Shown here: positions 1-6,948 of the stretch, piece by piece
Layout: each line of letters opens with the position of its first letter
Numbering within the stretch: the stretch's first letter is position 1
From: Vulgatibacter sp035565615
Lineage (GTDB): Bacteria > Myxococcota > Myxococcia > Myxococcales > Vulgatibacteraceae
DNA length: 11,767 nucleotides
Direction of reading: 5' to 3'
Assembly: GCA_035565615.1 (NCBI GenBank)
Contig: DATMSB010000141.1
Coordinates: 1 to 11,767 of the forward strand
Made by a program: the position numbers and the translations under genes
Notes under the pieces: generated by a model
Told to the model about the DNA's origin: nothing
The model's input: only the letters and a program-made list of their open reading frames with translations
Database searches by the model: none

Positions 1-1
1 C

Positions 2-430
2 TCGAACCAGTCGTACCGGATGGACTTCAGCGACCGCGTCTTCGACCGGGAGATCTGCCGGGCCCGCACCTTCGGCTTCTACCGAGAGGTGGAGATGATG
101 AAGAAGATGGGCCTCGCCAAGGGCGGGTCCATCGAGAACGCGATCGTCATCGACGACTTCAGCATCCTGAACCCGGACGGCCTCCGCTTCCCGGACGAGT
201 TCGTCCGCCACAAGATCCTCGACTCCATCGGGGACGTCTCGCTCCTGGGCATGCCCGTGATCGGGCACCTGGTGGCGCACAAGTCGGGCCACATGCTGAA
301 CCACAGGCTGGTGACCCAGGTCCTGGCGGACGCAACCTGCCACGAGATCGTGGAGGTCGGCGAGGAGCGCGAGCTCGAGCGCCTCGACATCCGGCTCCCG
401 GCCTGGAGCGTGGTCGAGAAGGTCGCCTGA
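2..430 (+). CDS. lpxC: UDP-3-O-acyl-N-acetylglucosamine deacetylase (LpxC), C-terminal part
   Basis: LpxC is the zinc-dependent deacetylase that commits UDP-acyl-GlcNAc to lipid A synthesis, acting in the cytoplasm. The window opens inside the gene: the reading frame is open from base 2 (S-N-Q-S-Y-R before the first Met at 20), so the N-terminal half is missing. The visible 142 residues hold the second LpxC domain. Family landmarks are the ARTFGF segment, the GLAKGGS and NAIV stretch, and RHKILDSIGD, whose His (209-211) and Asp (221-223) correspond to known zinc ligands. The KSGHMLN motif carries the catalytic-region His (290-292). The stop is TGA at 428-430. It faces the DUF5996 gene tail to tail across 63 bases in which I see no hairpin with a T-tract. 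Identification is firm; only the start lies outside the window. Confidence 0.96.
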   Translation, partial: SNQSYRMDFSDRVFDREICRARTFGFYREVEMMKKMGLAKGGSIENAIVIDDFSILNPDGLRFPDEFVRHKILDSIGDVSLLGMPVIGHLVAHKSGHMLNHRLVTQVLADATCHEIVEVGEERELERLDIRLPAWSVVEKVA

Positions 431-493
431 CTCGGGCGTCGGCCCGCGCCCCGGATCCCGGTCGAATTCGATCGTCCCCGCCGTTCCGGGAAC

Positions 494-1432
494 TCAGTGG
501 AGCGACGGCGCCTCCGCCTCCTCCACGGGCGCCCTCCGCTCCTGCCGCTCGAGGCTCGCCCGATCCCATCCCGCCGCGTCCGCGCCCGCCTCGTAGGTGC
601 TCTGCAGGAATCGCAGGAGGGTCTCCCGCGGCCGCGCCGATCGGCGGACCACGTCGTAGGGGAGGATGAACTCGCCCAGGTCGGGATCGAATCGCGCCTC
701 GTCGGGCTCCACCGGAGCGGCCTCGTACCCCGGCGGTGCCGGCACCGTGTACGAGTAGTAGAGGGGCCCGCCCAGCGCGTCGGTGCCCGGCCACAGCCCT
801 GCGCTGCAGCTCTCGTGGGAGTGGCCCTCGCGGAGGATCGAGTCGGCGTCGGGGAGGGGCGGCGCGGGCCTCCCCGAGAACCGGGTGACCGCGAGGTCGA
901 ACGACCCCCAGTAGAAGAGCACCGGGCTGGACTTGCCCACGAAGCGCCCGCGGAAGTCCTCGAAGACCCGCTGCGACGAGAGCAGGATCCGATGCCAGGC
1001 GCTCGTGGCGTCCGGATCGTAGGAGGCGTGCTCCCGATCCTCCCGGAAGGGGACGACGGGGCCCGGGATCTCGGTGGGGCGATCGTCGATCTCCACGTGG
1101 ATGCCCAGGGCCCCGAGGGTGTGGAAGAACTCCTCCCGGAACTCGGCCACCGGCCTGGCGTAGAGGGGGACGGACGACGAGCGGCCGCCGGAGGTGCGGA
1201 CGATCCAGCGGTGGTCGACGAGGTCGAGCTGGACCTCGAAGGTCTCGTCGCCCCAGCGCATCGGCTGGGTGTGCATCCCCCTGGCGTCGACCAGGAAGGC
1301 GACGTTCCACCAGTGGTTCACCAGCGTCGTGCAGGCGAGCTGGACCTTGCCGATGATCTGGCAGCAGCGGTGGAGCGTCTCGAAGGTCGGCTTCCAGGCG
1401 TGGAAGGGGAGGTCGGGCCAGGGTTCGTGCAT
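494..1432 (-). CDS. DUF5996 family protein of unknown function
   Basis: A 312-residue protein resembling the DUF5996 family, whose function is unknown to me. Family-like landmarks are the N-terminal WPDLPFHAW segment with TLH, VNHWW at residues 39-42 with flanks, YWGSFDLAVTRFSGR near 174-188, SHES...GLWPG near 195-206, and YSYTVPAPPGY near 226-236. There is no signal peptide, membrane segment or recognised catalytic motif, so it is probably cytosolic. The start at 1432 was chosen because a GGAG (1439-1442 on the plus strand as CTCC) lies 6 bases upstream. An in-frame ATG at 1459 would add nine residues but has no comparable ribosome site. The gene begins 68 bases after trpS ends and on the same strand, so the two may be cotranscribed. 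That neighbourhood does not by itself say what it does. The last 25 residues are Glu/Arg/Ala-rich and look disordered. Confidence 0.88.
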   Translation of the reverse strand: MHEPWPDLPFHAWKPTFETLHRCCQIIGKVQLACTTLVNHWWNVAFLVDARGMHTQPMRWGDETFEVQLDLVDHRWIVRTSGGRSSSVPLYARPVAEFREEFFHTLGALGIHVEIDDRPTEIPGPVVPFREDREHASYDPDATSAWHRILLSSQRVFEDFRGRFVGKSSPVLFYWGSFDLAVTRFSGRPAPPLPDADSILREGHSHESCSAGLWPGTDALGGPLYYSYTVPAPPGYEAAPVEPDEARFDPDLGEFILPYDVVRRSARPRETLLRFLQSTYEAGADAAGWDRASLERQERRAPVEEAEAPSLH

Positions 1433-1438
1433 CGCGCG

Positions 1439-1442
1439 CTCC
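1439..1442 (-). promoter_or_regulatory. Ribosome binding site (GGAG) deciding the DUF5996 start
   Basis: On the minus strand GGAG is followed by the six bases CGCGCG and then ATG at 1432. The alternative ATG at 1459 has no purine-rich stretch at a suitable distance. Confidence 0.55.
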
Positions 1443-1500
1443 GGGGCGAAGGGGGCCATCCCCGAGAAGGTAGGGATCGCGACGCGGCCTCCCCGGGCGG

Positions 1501-2493
1501 TCAGACGCCGACGACCCGGCGGCACGCGTCGAGGGTCTCCCGGGCGCTGGCGCGAGCCTTCTCGGCCCCGGCGCGCAGCATCGCCTCGACCTCGTCGGGG
1601 TTGCGCTGGAGCTCCTTGCGCCGTGCCCGCGGCTTCTCGAAGTGCGCGTCCAGCGCCGCGAGGAGGCGCTTCTTCGCCTGGCCGAAGCCGATCGCTCCCG
1701 AGCGATACGCCTCCTCCATCTCGGCCACGTCGGCGGGCGGTGCGACGAGCTGATACAGGGTGAAGACGGTGTCGCCGGTGGGATCGAGGGGTTGGCCCAG
1801 GGGGACGGAGGAGGTCTTGATCCCCATCACCTTCTTCTCCAGGGCCTTGCCCTCCTCGAAGATCCCGATGGCGTTGCCGTAGCTCTTCGACATCTTCTGA
1901 CCGTCGACGCCGGGGACCTTCCGGCCCGGGGAGAAGCGCACGGTGGGCATCCCGAGGATCGGTTGCCCTCCGGCGTAGGCGTTGGCGAAGAACCCCGCCA
2001 TGTCCCGGGCGAACTCCACGTGCTGCACCTGGTCCTCGCCCACTGGCACCAGGGTGGCCCGGTGGACGAGGATGTCCGCGGCCATGAGGAGCGGGTAGGT
2101 GAGGAGCCCCGCGCTCGCCGGGATCCCCCTGGCGACCTTGTCCTTGTAGGAGACGCCCTTCTCCAGGAGGCTCACGGGGGTCACCGAGGCGAGGAACCAC
2201 GCGAGCTCGTGGACCTCCGGGACGTCGCTCTGTCGGAAGAAGATCGCCTTCTCGGGATCGAGGCCCAACGCCAGGTAGTCGAGGGCCACGTCGAAGGTGA
2301 GCTCGCGGAGGCGATCGCCGTCGTGGATGGTGGTGAGCGCGTGGTAGTTGGCGATGAAGAAGTACGCCTCCCCCGGGAACTCGTGCTGCAGCTCGAGGTG
2401 CTGGGAGATGGCGCCGAAGTAGTTGCCGAGGTGGAGCGTGCCCGACGGCTGGACGCCGGACACCACCCGCTTGATTGCATTGGGATTCGACAT
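1501..2493 (-). CDS. trpS: Tryptophanyl-tRNA synthetase
   Basis: This is a class I aminoacyl-tRNA synthetase that charges tRNA-Trp with tryptophan. The 330 residues match the usual bacterial TrpS length (about 330). The HIGH-type signature is HLGN at residues 21-24, following the conserved SGVQPSGTLH context. GEDQ at 152-155 sits in the tryptophan-binding region, and the KMSKS loop is at 200-204 in the context GQKMSKSYGN. The start MSNPNAIKRVVSG at 2493 fits the family better than an ATG at 2535 that would add 14 unrelated residues. No Shine-Dalgarno sequence precedes the chosen ATG, but TACATT ends seven bases before it (see the findings). The gene is divergent from the SurA-DsbA lipoprotein gene and is followed by the DUF5996 gene on the same strand. 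Identification is firm. Confidence 0.97.
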   Translation of the reverse strand: MSNPNAIKRVVSGVQPSGTLHLGNYFGAISQHLELQHEFPGEAYFFIANYHALTTIHDGDRLRELTFDVALDYLALGLDPEKAIFFRQSDVPEVHELAWFLASVTPVSLLEKGVSYKDKVARGIPASAGLLTYPLLMAADILVHRATLVPVGEDQVQHVEFARDMAGFFANAYAGGQPILGMPTVRFSPGRKVPGVDGQKMSKSYGNAIGIFEEGKALEKKVMGIKTSSVPLGQPLDPTGDTVFTLYQLVAPPADVAEMEEAYRSGAIGFGQAKKRLLAALDAHFEKPRARRKELQRNPDEVEAMLRAGAEKARASARETLDACRRVVGV

Positions 2494-2584
2494 GCGGGGG
2501 AATGTACCCTGGTTGGCGCGGACCCGCCGGATCAAACCGCGGCGAACGGTCGGTGGCCGACGGGACGCCGGCCGGGCATTTCCC

Positions 2585-2613
2585 TTGACCGTGCAGTCGT
2601 TAACCCCCAGGAT
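2585..2613 (+). promoter_or_regulatory. Weak sigma-70-type promoter candidate for the fusion lipoprotein gene
   Basis: TTGACC (2585-2590) matches five of six bases of the -35 consensus. Seventeen bases later CAGGAT (2608-2613) matches only three of six of the -10 consensus. The position, about 40 bases before the ATG, is reasonable. The poor -10 keeps confidence low. Confidence 0.3.
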
Positions 2614-2645
2614 CCACCGCCTTTTGGGCGCTCGTCGGCCCGTTT

Positions 2646-2649
2646 GGAG
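2646..2649 (+). promoter_or_regulatory. Ribosome binding site for the fusion lipoprotein
   Basis: GGAG within TTTGGAGA lies five bases before the ATG at 2655, which supports that start and therefore the signal peptide that follows it. Confidence 0.65.
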
Positions 2650-2654
2650 ATACC

Positions 2655-3758
2655 ATGAATCGCCTGCTCGTTCCCCTGGCCGCGGTGCTGCTCGCCGTCG
2701 CTACCGGCTGCAGCAACACCTCGACCGCAGCCGGCACGACGCGCGCGGCGGCGGCCGAGGACGCCGACACCGTGGTCGCCACGTTCGGCGATCGCAAGAT
2801 CACCCTCGCCGAGCTCGACGAGACCATCAAGCGCGACCTCGTCCTGCTCGAGCGCAAGTACCAGGACGAGAAGTACGGCCTGCGCGAATCCTCTCTCGAG
2901 GGCCTCGTCGTCAAGGAGCTGATGGAGGCCGAGGCGAAGAAGCGAGGCATGAGCGAGGAGGACATCCTCAAGGCCGAGGTCGAGGGCAAGGTGCCCCCGG
3001 CCACCGAGGAGGAGATCCGCGCCTTCTACGACGCCGAGAGCGCGAAGGCGGGCGGCGCCGGTCAGCCCGGGCTCCCGCCCTTCGAGATGATCCAGGATCG
3101 GATCCGGGAGTACCTGCAGGCCGAGAAGCAGCAGAAGGCGATCATGGCCTTCTTCGATCGGCTCAAGAAGGACGCCGGCGTGGTGATGACCCTGGCGCGG
3201 CCGGCGCCGACGGTCGAGGTGGCGGCGACGGGCCCCAGCAAGGGCCCCGCGGACGCCCCGGTGACCATCGTGGCGTTCTCGGACTTCCAGTGCCCGTTCT
3301 GCAGCAGGGTCAACCCCACGCTCACCCAGGTCCTCGACACCTATGAGGACCAGGTCCGCCTCGTCTTCCGCGACTTCCCGCTCCCGTTCCACGACAAGGC
3401 GCAGAAGGCCGCCGAGGCCGGGCATTGCGCCGCCGAGCAGGGCAAGTTCTGGGAGATGCACGACCAGATGTTCGCCAACCAGCGGGCCCTCGACGTCCCG
3501 GCGCTGAAGGGCTACGCGAAGGAGGTGGGCGTGGACGAGGCGAAGTTCGACGAGTGCCTGGACGGCGGCAAGATGGCCGAGCTGGTGAAGAAGAACATGG
3601 CGGACGGGCAGGATGCCGGCGTCACCGGCACCCCCGCCTTCTTCATCAACGGCAAGATGCTCTCCGGCGCGCTCCCCTTCGAGGAGTTCAAGCGGGCGAT
3701 CGACGCCGAGCTGGTGCGGCTCGGCAAGGCCCCGGCCGAGGCGGCGGCCGGCGGCTGA
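2655..3758 (+). CDS. Lipoprotein with SurA-like N-domain fused to a DsbA-like thioredoxin domain
   Basis: This is a 367-residue envelope protein. Residues 1-18 are a short hydrophobic signal ending in VATGC, a near-canonical lipobox, so Cys19 is the likely lipidated residue. Residues about 36-180 resemble the SurA/PpiC-type N-terminal helical chaperone region: an opening strand VVATFGDRKITLAEL, then charged helices. No parvulin isomerase domain follows. Residues about 190-355 instead form a DsbA-type thioredoxin fold: PVTIVAFSDFQCPFC with the active site C213-P-F-C216, and a T326-P327 cis-proline in VTGTP. Two further cysteines (258 and 301) may form a structural disulfide. It probably acts outside the inner membrane, binding unfolded clients and handling their thiols, but whether it oxidises, isomerises or reduces is not visible. 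The gene stands alone, with divergent trpS upstream and 168 bases before ispG. The domain calls are strong; the biological role is inferred. Confidence 0.9.
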   Translation: MNRLLVPLAAVLLAVATGCSNTSTAAGTTRAAAAEDADTVVATFGDRKITLAELDETIKRDLVLLERKYQDEKYGLRESSLEGLVVKELMEAEAKKRGMSEEDILKAEVEGKVPPATEEEIRAFYDAESAKAGGAGQPGLPPFEMIQDRIREYLQAEKQQKAIMAFFDRLKKDAGVVMTLARPAPTVEVAATGPSKGPADAPVTIVAFSDFQCPFCSRVNPTLTQVLDTYEDQVRLVFRDFPLPFHDKAQKAAEAGHCAAEQGKFWEMHDQMFANQRALDVPALKGYAKEVGVDEAKFDECLDGGKMAELVKKNMADGQDAGVTGTPAFFINGKMLSGALPFEEFKRAIDAELVRLGKAPAEAAAGG

Positions 3759-3926
3759 GGCCTCCGCGGACCGCCTCCCCCGTAGGCGAGCCGCCTGCCG
3801 CGCCGCGGGCGCGCGGGGCGAAAAAGTGCTAGTCGGAGGGCCGGGCCGTGCCGACGAGAGCGCTCCCGAGTGGCGGGGGCGCTCCCGCGCGCGCGACCGG
3901 CCCTCTTCGATCGAGGTGAAGGGCAG
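3759..3926 (+). promoter_or_regulatory. Intergenic leader region of ispG with strong hairpin
   Basis: This 168-base region holds three structures. The first is a long-range repeat GAGGCGG (3738-3744) with CCGCCTC (3771-3777), spanning the lipoprotein stop. The second is a six-base stem CGCGCC-gcg-GGCGCG at 3799-3813. The third is an 11-bp stem at 3858-3884 described separately. A run of five A at 3821-3825 followed by TGCTAGT (3827-3833) stands out in GC-rich surroundings and could be a promoter element, but it matches the -10 consensus poorly. The purine-rich GAGGTGAAGGG at 3913-3923 is the ispG ribosome site. Confidence 0.45.
3858..3884 (+). other. Strong hairpin upstream of ispG (terminator or 5' leader structure)
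   Basis: GAGCGCTCCCG (3858-3868) pairs with CGGGGGCGCTC (3874-3884) over 11 positions, with one G-U wobble and a five-base loop AGTGG. No T-tract follows, so it is not a standard intrinsic terminator. It could end the upstream lipoprotein transcript with a helper factor, or be part of the ispG leader 42 bases before the ATG. Confidence 0.5.
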
Positions 3927-5057
3927 ATGAGCGGAGTCGGGAGCGAGAGCAGCAAGCCGCTGGCGGAGCGCCGCAAGAGCCGCCGGATCATGCTCGGAAA
4001 GCTCGCGGTCGGCGGCGGCGCGCCGATCTCGGTCCAGTCGATGACCACGGCGGACACCCGCGACAAATGGGCCACGATCGAGCAGTGTCGCGTCCTCCAG
4101 GCCGCGGGCTGCGACGTCGTCCGGGTTGCGGTGCCCGACGACGCGGCCGCCGACAACCTCGCCGACATCGCCAGGTCCGTCTCCATCCCCGTCGTCGCCG
4201 ACATCCACTTCAACTTCCACCTCGCCCTGCGCGCCATCGAGGCGGGCGTCGCCGGCGTCCGGGTGAACCCCGGCAACATCGGGGGGCAGCGCCGCGTCCG
4301 CGAAGTCGCCCGCGCCGCCCGCGAGCGGGGCATCCCCATCCGCATCGGCGTCAACGGCGGATCCCTGGAGAAGGACCTCCTCGAGAGGTGGGGCTACCCG
4401 GCGCCGGAGGCGATGGTCGAGAGCGCCGTGCGGCACATCCGGATGCTCGAGGACGAGGACTTCTTCGACGTCAAGGTGTCGCTCAAGGCCTCGGACGTGC
4501 CCACGATGGTCCGCGCCTACCGCCTCGCCGCCCGCACCTTCGACTACCCGCTTCACCTCGGCGTCACCGAGGCGGGGACGCTGCTCCAGGGCTCGGTGAA
4601 GAGCGCGGCCGGTATCGGCATCCTCCTCGCCGAGGGCATCGGCGACACCCTGCGCGTGTCCCTCACCGCCGATCCCACGGAGGAGGTGAAGGTCGGCGTG
4701 CAGCTCCTCAAGTCCCTGGGGCTGCGGGAGGGCGGCCTCACCCTGGTGTCCTGCCCCACCTGCGGTCGCTGCTCGGTCGACATGATCTCCGCCACCGAGC
4801 GCATCGAGAAGGCGCTGGCCGGGATCTCCGAGGACGTCCACGTGGCGGTGATGGGCTGCGAGGTCAACGGACCCGGCGAGGCCCGCGAGGCGGACATCGG
4901 CGTCGCCTACGGGCACAACAACGTGGGCCTCCTCTTCAAGAAGGGGAAGATCGTGAGGCGCTTCGCCGCCGACGAGCTCGAGCGTGCCCTGGTGGAGGAG
5001 GTCAAGAACTTCGTCGCCGAGAAGGGCGGCAAGCTCCCCGTGGTCCCCGAGGGCTGA
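3927..5057 (+). CDS. ispG: 4-hydroxy-3-methylbut-2-enyl diphosphate synthase (IspG/GcpE)
   Basis: IspG is the iron-sulfur enzyme of the MEP isoprenoid pathway. It reductively converts MEcPP to HMBPP in the cytosol, taking electrons from flavodoxin or ferredoxin. The protein has 376 residues, the usual length of the short bacterial form. The N-terminal TIM-barrel region shows PISVQSMT, VRVAVP, VVADIHFNFHLAL, VRVNPGNIG and GVNGGSLEKDLL; the phrase GIGILLAEGIGDTLRVSL precedes the cluster domain. The three 4Fe-4S ligands are C276 and C279 in SCPTC and C311 in MGCEVNGPGE, with the conserved Glu318 nearby. The start at 3927 follows GAGGTGAAGGG; an ATG at 3870 would add 19 atypical residues. proS begins 26 bases downstream, so the two are probably cotranscribed. 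Identification is firm. Confidence 0.97.
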   Translation: MSGVGSESSKPLAERRKSRRIMLGKLAVGGGAPISVQSMTTADTRDKWATIEQCRVLQAAGCDVVRVAVPDDAAADNLADIARSVSIPVVADIHFNFHLALRAIEAGVAGVRVNPGNIGGQRRVREVARAARERGIPIRIGVNGGSLEKDLLERWGYPAPEAMVESAVRHIRMLEDEDFFDVKVSLKASDVPTMVRAYRLAARTFDYPLHLGVTEAGTLLQGSVKSAAGIGILLAEGIGDTLRVSLTADPTEEVKVGVQLLKSLGLREGGLTLVSCPTCGRCSVDMISATERIEKALAGISEDVHVAVMGCEVNGPGEAREADIGVAYGHNNVGLLFKKGKIVRRFAADELERALVEEVKNFVAEKGGKLPVVPEG

Positions 5058-5083
5058 TCCCTCTCACCCAAAGCAAAGACGAC

Positions 5084-6823
5084 ATGCGACTCTCCAGAGC
5101 CTTCATCCCGACCCTGAAGGAAGTCCCCTCCGACGCCCAGGTGGTCTCCCACCAGCTCCTCCTGCGCGCGGGCCTCGTGCGCCAGCTCGGCGCGGGCATC
5201 TACTCCTACCTGCCGCTCGCCCAGCGCAGCCTGAGAAAGATCGAGCGCATCATCCGCGAGGAGATGGACGCCATCGGCGGCCAGGAGTTCTTCCTGCCCG
5301 CGCTCCACCCGGCGGAGGTGTGGAAGGAGTCCGGCCGCTGGGAGGTGATGGGCGACAACATGTTCCGCCTCAAGGATCGGAAGGGCGGCGACTACTGCCT
5401 GGGGATGACCCACGAGGAGATCTTCACCGTCATCGCCCGAAGTGAGATTCGATCCTACAGGGAGCTTCCGCAGATCTGGTACCAGATCCAGACCAAGTTC
5501 CGCGACGAACCCCGGCCCAAGTCGGGCCTCCTGCGGGTCCGGCAGTTCACGATGAAGGACTCCTACTCCTTCGACGTCGACGCCGCCGGCCTCGACGAGT
5601 CCTTCGAGAAGCACCGGGTGGCCTACCACCGGATCTACTCGCGCTGCGGCCTCCGCTTCGCCGCGGTGGACGCCCACTCGGGCGCGATGGGCGGCAGCCA
5701 GTCCACCGAGTTCATGGTCCGCACCGACGCCGGCGAGGACCACATCGCCTATTGCCCCTCCTGCGAGTACGCCGCCAACGTGGAGAAGGCGACGAGCCGG
5801 GTGGTGCGCATCGCCGACGGCGAGGGACTCCCGGTCCCCGGGAAGTTCGCGACGCCCGGCGTGCGCACCATCGAGGATCTGGAGCGGCCGCCCTTCCACG
5901 TGGAGGCGAAGCGCCAGCTCAAGACCCTGGTGTACGTGGCCGACGGCAGGCCCGTGATCGCCGTGGTCCGAGGCGATCAGGAGCTCAACGAGGCCAAGCT
6001 CCAGACGGCGACGGGGGCGCAGGAGGTGCGGCCCGCGCACCCCGACGAGATCGTGGCGCTGCTCGGCGCCAGGCCCGGATCCCTGGGCGGGGTGGGGACG
6101 GAGGGCAAGGAGCTGTACGTGGACGCCAGCCTCGCCGGGCGCCGCGACATGGTCACGGGCGCCAACGAGGACGGCTTCCACCTGAAGGGCGTCGACGTCG
6201 ACCGCGATCTGGCCCACGGCAAGCTCGTGGATCTGCGCACGGTGCAGGCGGCGGAGGGCTGCCCCGCGTGCCCCGGCGAGATCGAGGTGTGGAAGGGGCT
6301 GGAGGTCGGCCACATCTTCAAGCTCGGCACGCGCTACTCGGAGACCATGGGCGCGAGCGTCCTCGGGGCGGACGGGAAGTCCACGCCGATCGTCATGGGC
6401 TCCTACGGCATCGGCGTGGAGCGGATCATGGCGGCGGCGATCGAGCTGCACCACGACGAGCACGGCATTCGCTGGCCCATGTCCATCGCGCCCTACCAGG
6501 TGGCGCTGGTCGCGCTGCAGATGGGCGATCCGGACGTGGTCCGCGAGGCGGAGGGGCTGTATCGGGCCCTGGTCGACGCCGGCGTCGAGGTGCTCTTCGA
6601 CGATCGCGACGAGCGCCCCGGCGTCAAGTTCAAGGACGCCGATCTGGTGGGGCTGCCGATCCGGATCGCCGTGGGGAAGAAGGCGCTGGCCCAGGGCGCG
6701 GTGGAGTGGAAGCTGCGCGACGGCGGCGACGTGGAGCTCGTACCCGTCGAGGGGCTGACGGCGAAGGTGCTGGCCACGATCGCCGAGCGCATGCCCCGCG
6801 CCGTCGAACCCCGGGGCGAGTAG
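5084..6823 (+). CDS. proS: Prolyl-tRNA synthetase, bacterial type with editing insertion
   Basis: This is a class II synthetase that charges tRNA-Pro. Its 579 residues fit the long bacterial form, which carries an editing domain between motifs 2 and 3. Seen in order: an N-terminal core with GAGIYSYLPL; THEE at 109-112; motif 2 beginning FRDEPRPKSGLLRVRQF at 139; the insertion (about 225-385) resembling the YbaK-type Ala-tRNA-Pro editing domain; motif 3 GSYGIGVER at 439-447; and a C-terminal anticodon-binding domain (about 470-570) with FDDRDERPGVKFKDADL. Cys pairs C224-P-S-C227 and C393-P-A-C396 flank the insertion, as in relatives. The ATG at 5084 lacks a clear ribosome site, so translation may depend on ispG 26 bases upstream. 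The stop codon lies inside a strong hairpin. Identification is firm. Confidence 0.97.
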   Translation: MRLSRAFIPTLKEVPSDAQVVSHQLLLRAGLVRQLGAGIYSYLPLAQRSLRKIERIIREEMDAIGGQEFFLPALHPAEVWKESGRWEVMGDNMFRLKDRKGGDYCLGMTHEEIFTVIARSEIRSYRELPQIWYQIQTKFRDEPRPKSGLLRVRQFTMKDSYSFDVDAAGLDESFEKHRVAYHRIYSRCGLRFAAVDAHSGAMGGSQSTEFMVRTDAGEDHIAYCPSCEYAANVEKATSRVVRIADGEGLPVPGKFATPGVRTIEDLERPPFHVEAKRQLKTLVYVADGRPVIAVVRGDQELNEAKLQTATGAQEVRPAHPDEIVALLGARPGSLGGVGTEGKELYVDASLAGRRDMVTGANEDGFHLKGVDVDRDLAHGKLVDLRTVQAAEGCPACPGEIEVWKGLEVGHIFKLGTRYSETMGASVLGADGKSTPIVMGSYGIGVERIMAAAIELHHDEHGIRWPMSIAPYQVALVALQMGDPDVVREAEGLYRALVDAGVEVLFDDRDERPGVKFKDADLVGLPIRIAVGKKALAQGAVEWKLRDGGDVELVPVEGLTAKVLATIAERMPRAVEPRGE

Positions 6824-6837
6824 GCTCGACCCCGGGG
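6809..6837 (+). terminator. GC-rich hairpin enclosing the proS stop codon
   Basis: CCCCGGGGCGAG (6809-6820) pairs with CTCG-a-CCCCGGGG (6825-6837): 12 base pairs with a single bulged A at 6829. The four-base loop TAGG contains the proS stop TAG. A second stem GGCCGG-cgaggg-CCGGCC (6836-6853) overlaps its end. No T-tract follows, so if it is a terminator it is a U-less or Rho-assisted one. Confidence 0.45.
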
Positions 6838-6939
6838 CCGGCGAGGGCCGGCCGTTCGGGTGGCGCGCCGTCGCTTGCCCGCCGGCCCCCAGGTGACGAC
6901 CCTTGGGATCAGCGGGGGCGTCCATCGCTCCTTCGAAGC

Positions 6940-6944
6940 GGAGG
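6940..6944 (+). promoter_or_regulatory. Ribosome binding site for the small lipoprotein
   Basis: GGAGG lies four bases before the ATG at 6949. It is the best Shine-Dalgarno sequence seen in the window and fixes the start of the next gene. Confidence 0.65.
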
Positions 6945-6948
6945 GGCG

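Larger units (their letters stand above)
2494..2654. promoter_or_regulatory. Divergent promoter region between trpS and the fusion lipoprotein
   Basis: These 161 bases separate two divergently transcribed genes, so both promoters should lie here. Visible elements are TTGACC at 2585-2590 on the plus strand, a small inverted repeat GTCGG-tgg-CCGAC at 2549-2561 that could be an operator, and TACATT (minus strand, 2501-2506) directly before trpS. No T-box or other riboswitch-like fold was recognised. Confidence 0.5.

Noticed and set aside
462..471. Ten-base palindrome TCGAATTCGA between lpxC and the DUF5996 gene
   Set aside because: It is short, has no loop or T-tract to act as a terminator, and lies between convergent gene ends where an operator is unlikely. 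It is probably chance.
1433..2200. Upstream extension of the DUF5996 frame through trpS
   Set aside because: The frame stays open by composition, but the part before 1459 is a shifted reading of trpS and lacks domain character. Real DUF5996 sequence starts near 1432.
3799..3825. Stem CGCGCC-gcg-GGCGCG followed by AAAAA, as an intrinsic terminator
   Set aside because: A plus-strand terminator needs T after the stem, not A. For a minus-strand transcript the run would lie before the stem, so it fails in both directions.
2532..4916. A 794-codon minus-strand open frame opposite the fusion lipoprotein and ispG
   Set aside because: It is a shadow of two well-supported plus-strand genes, with low-complexity composition and no motif.
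6861..6878. Sigma-54 promoter-like TGGCGCG ... TTGC upstream of the small lipoprotein gene
   Set aside because: The gap between the two elements is seven bases where four are required. Spacing is strict for this promoter class.
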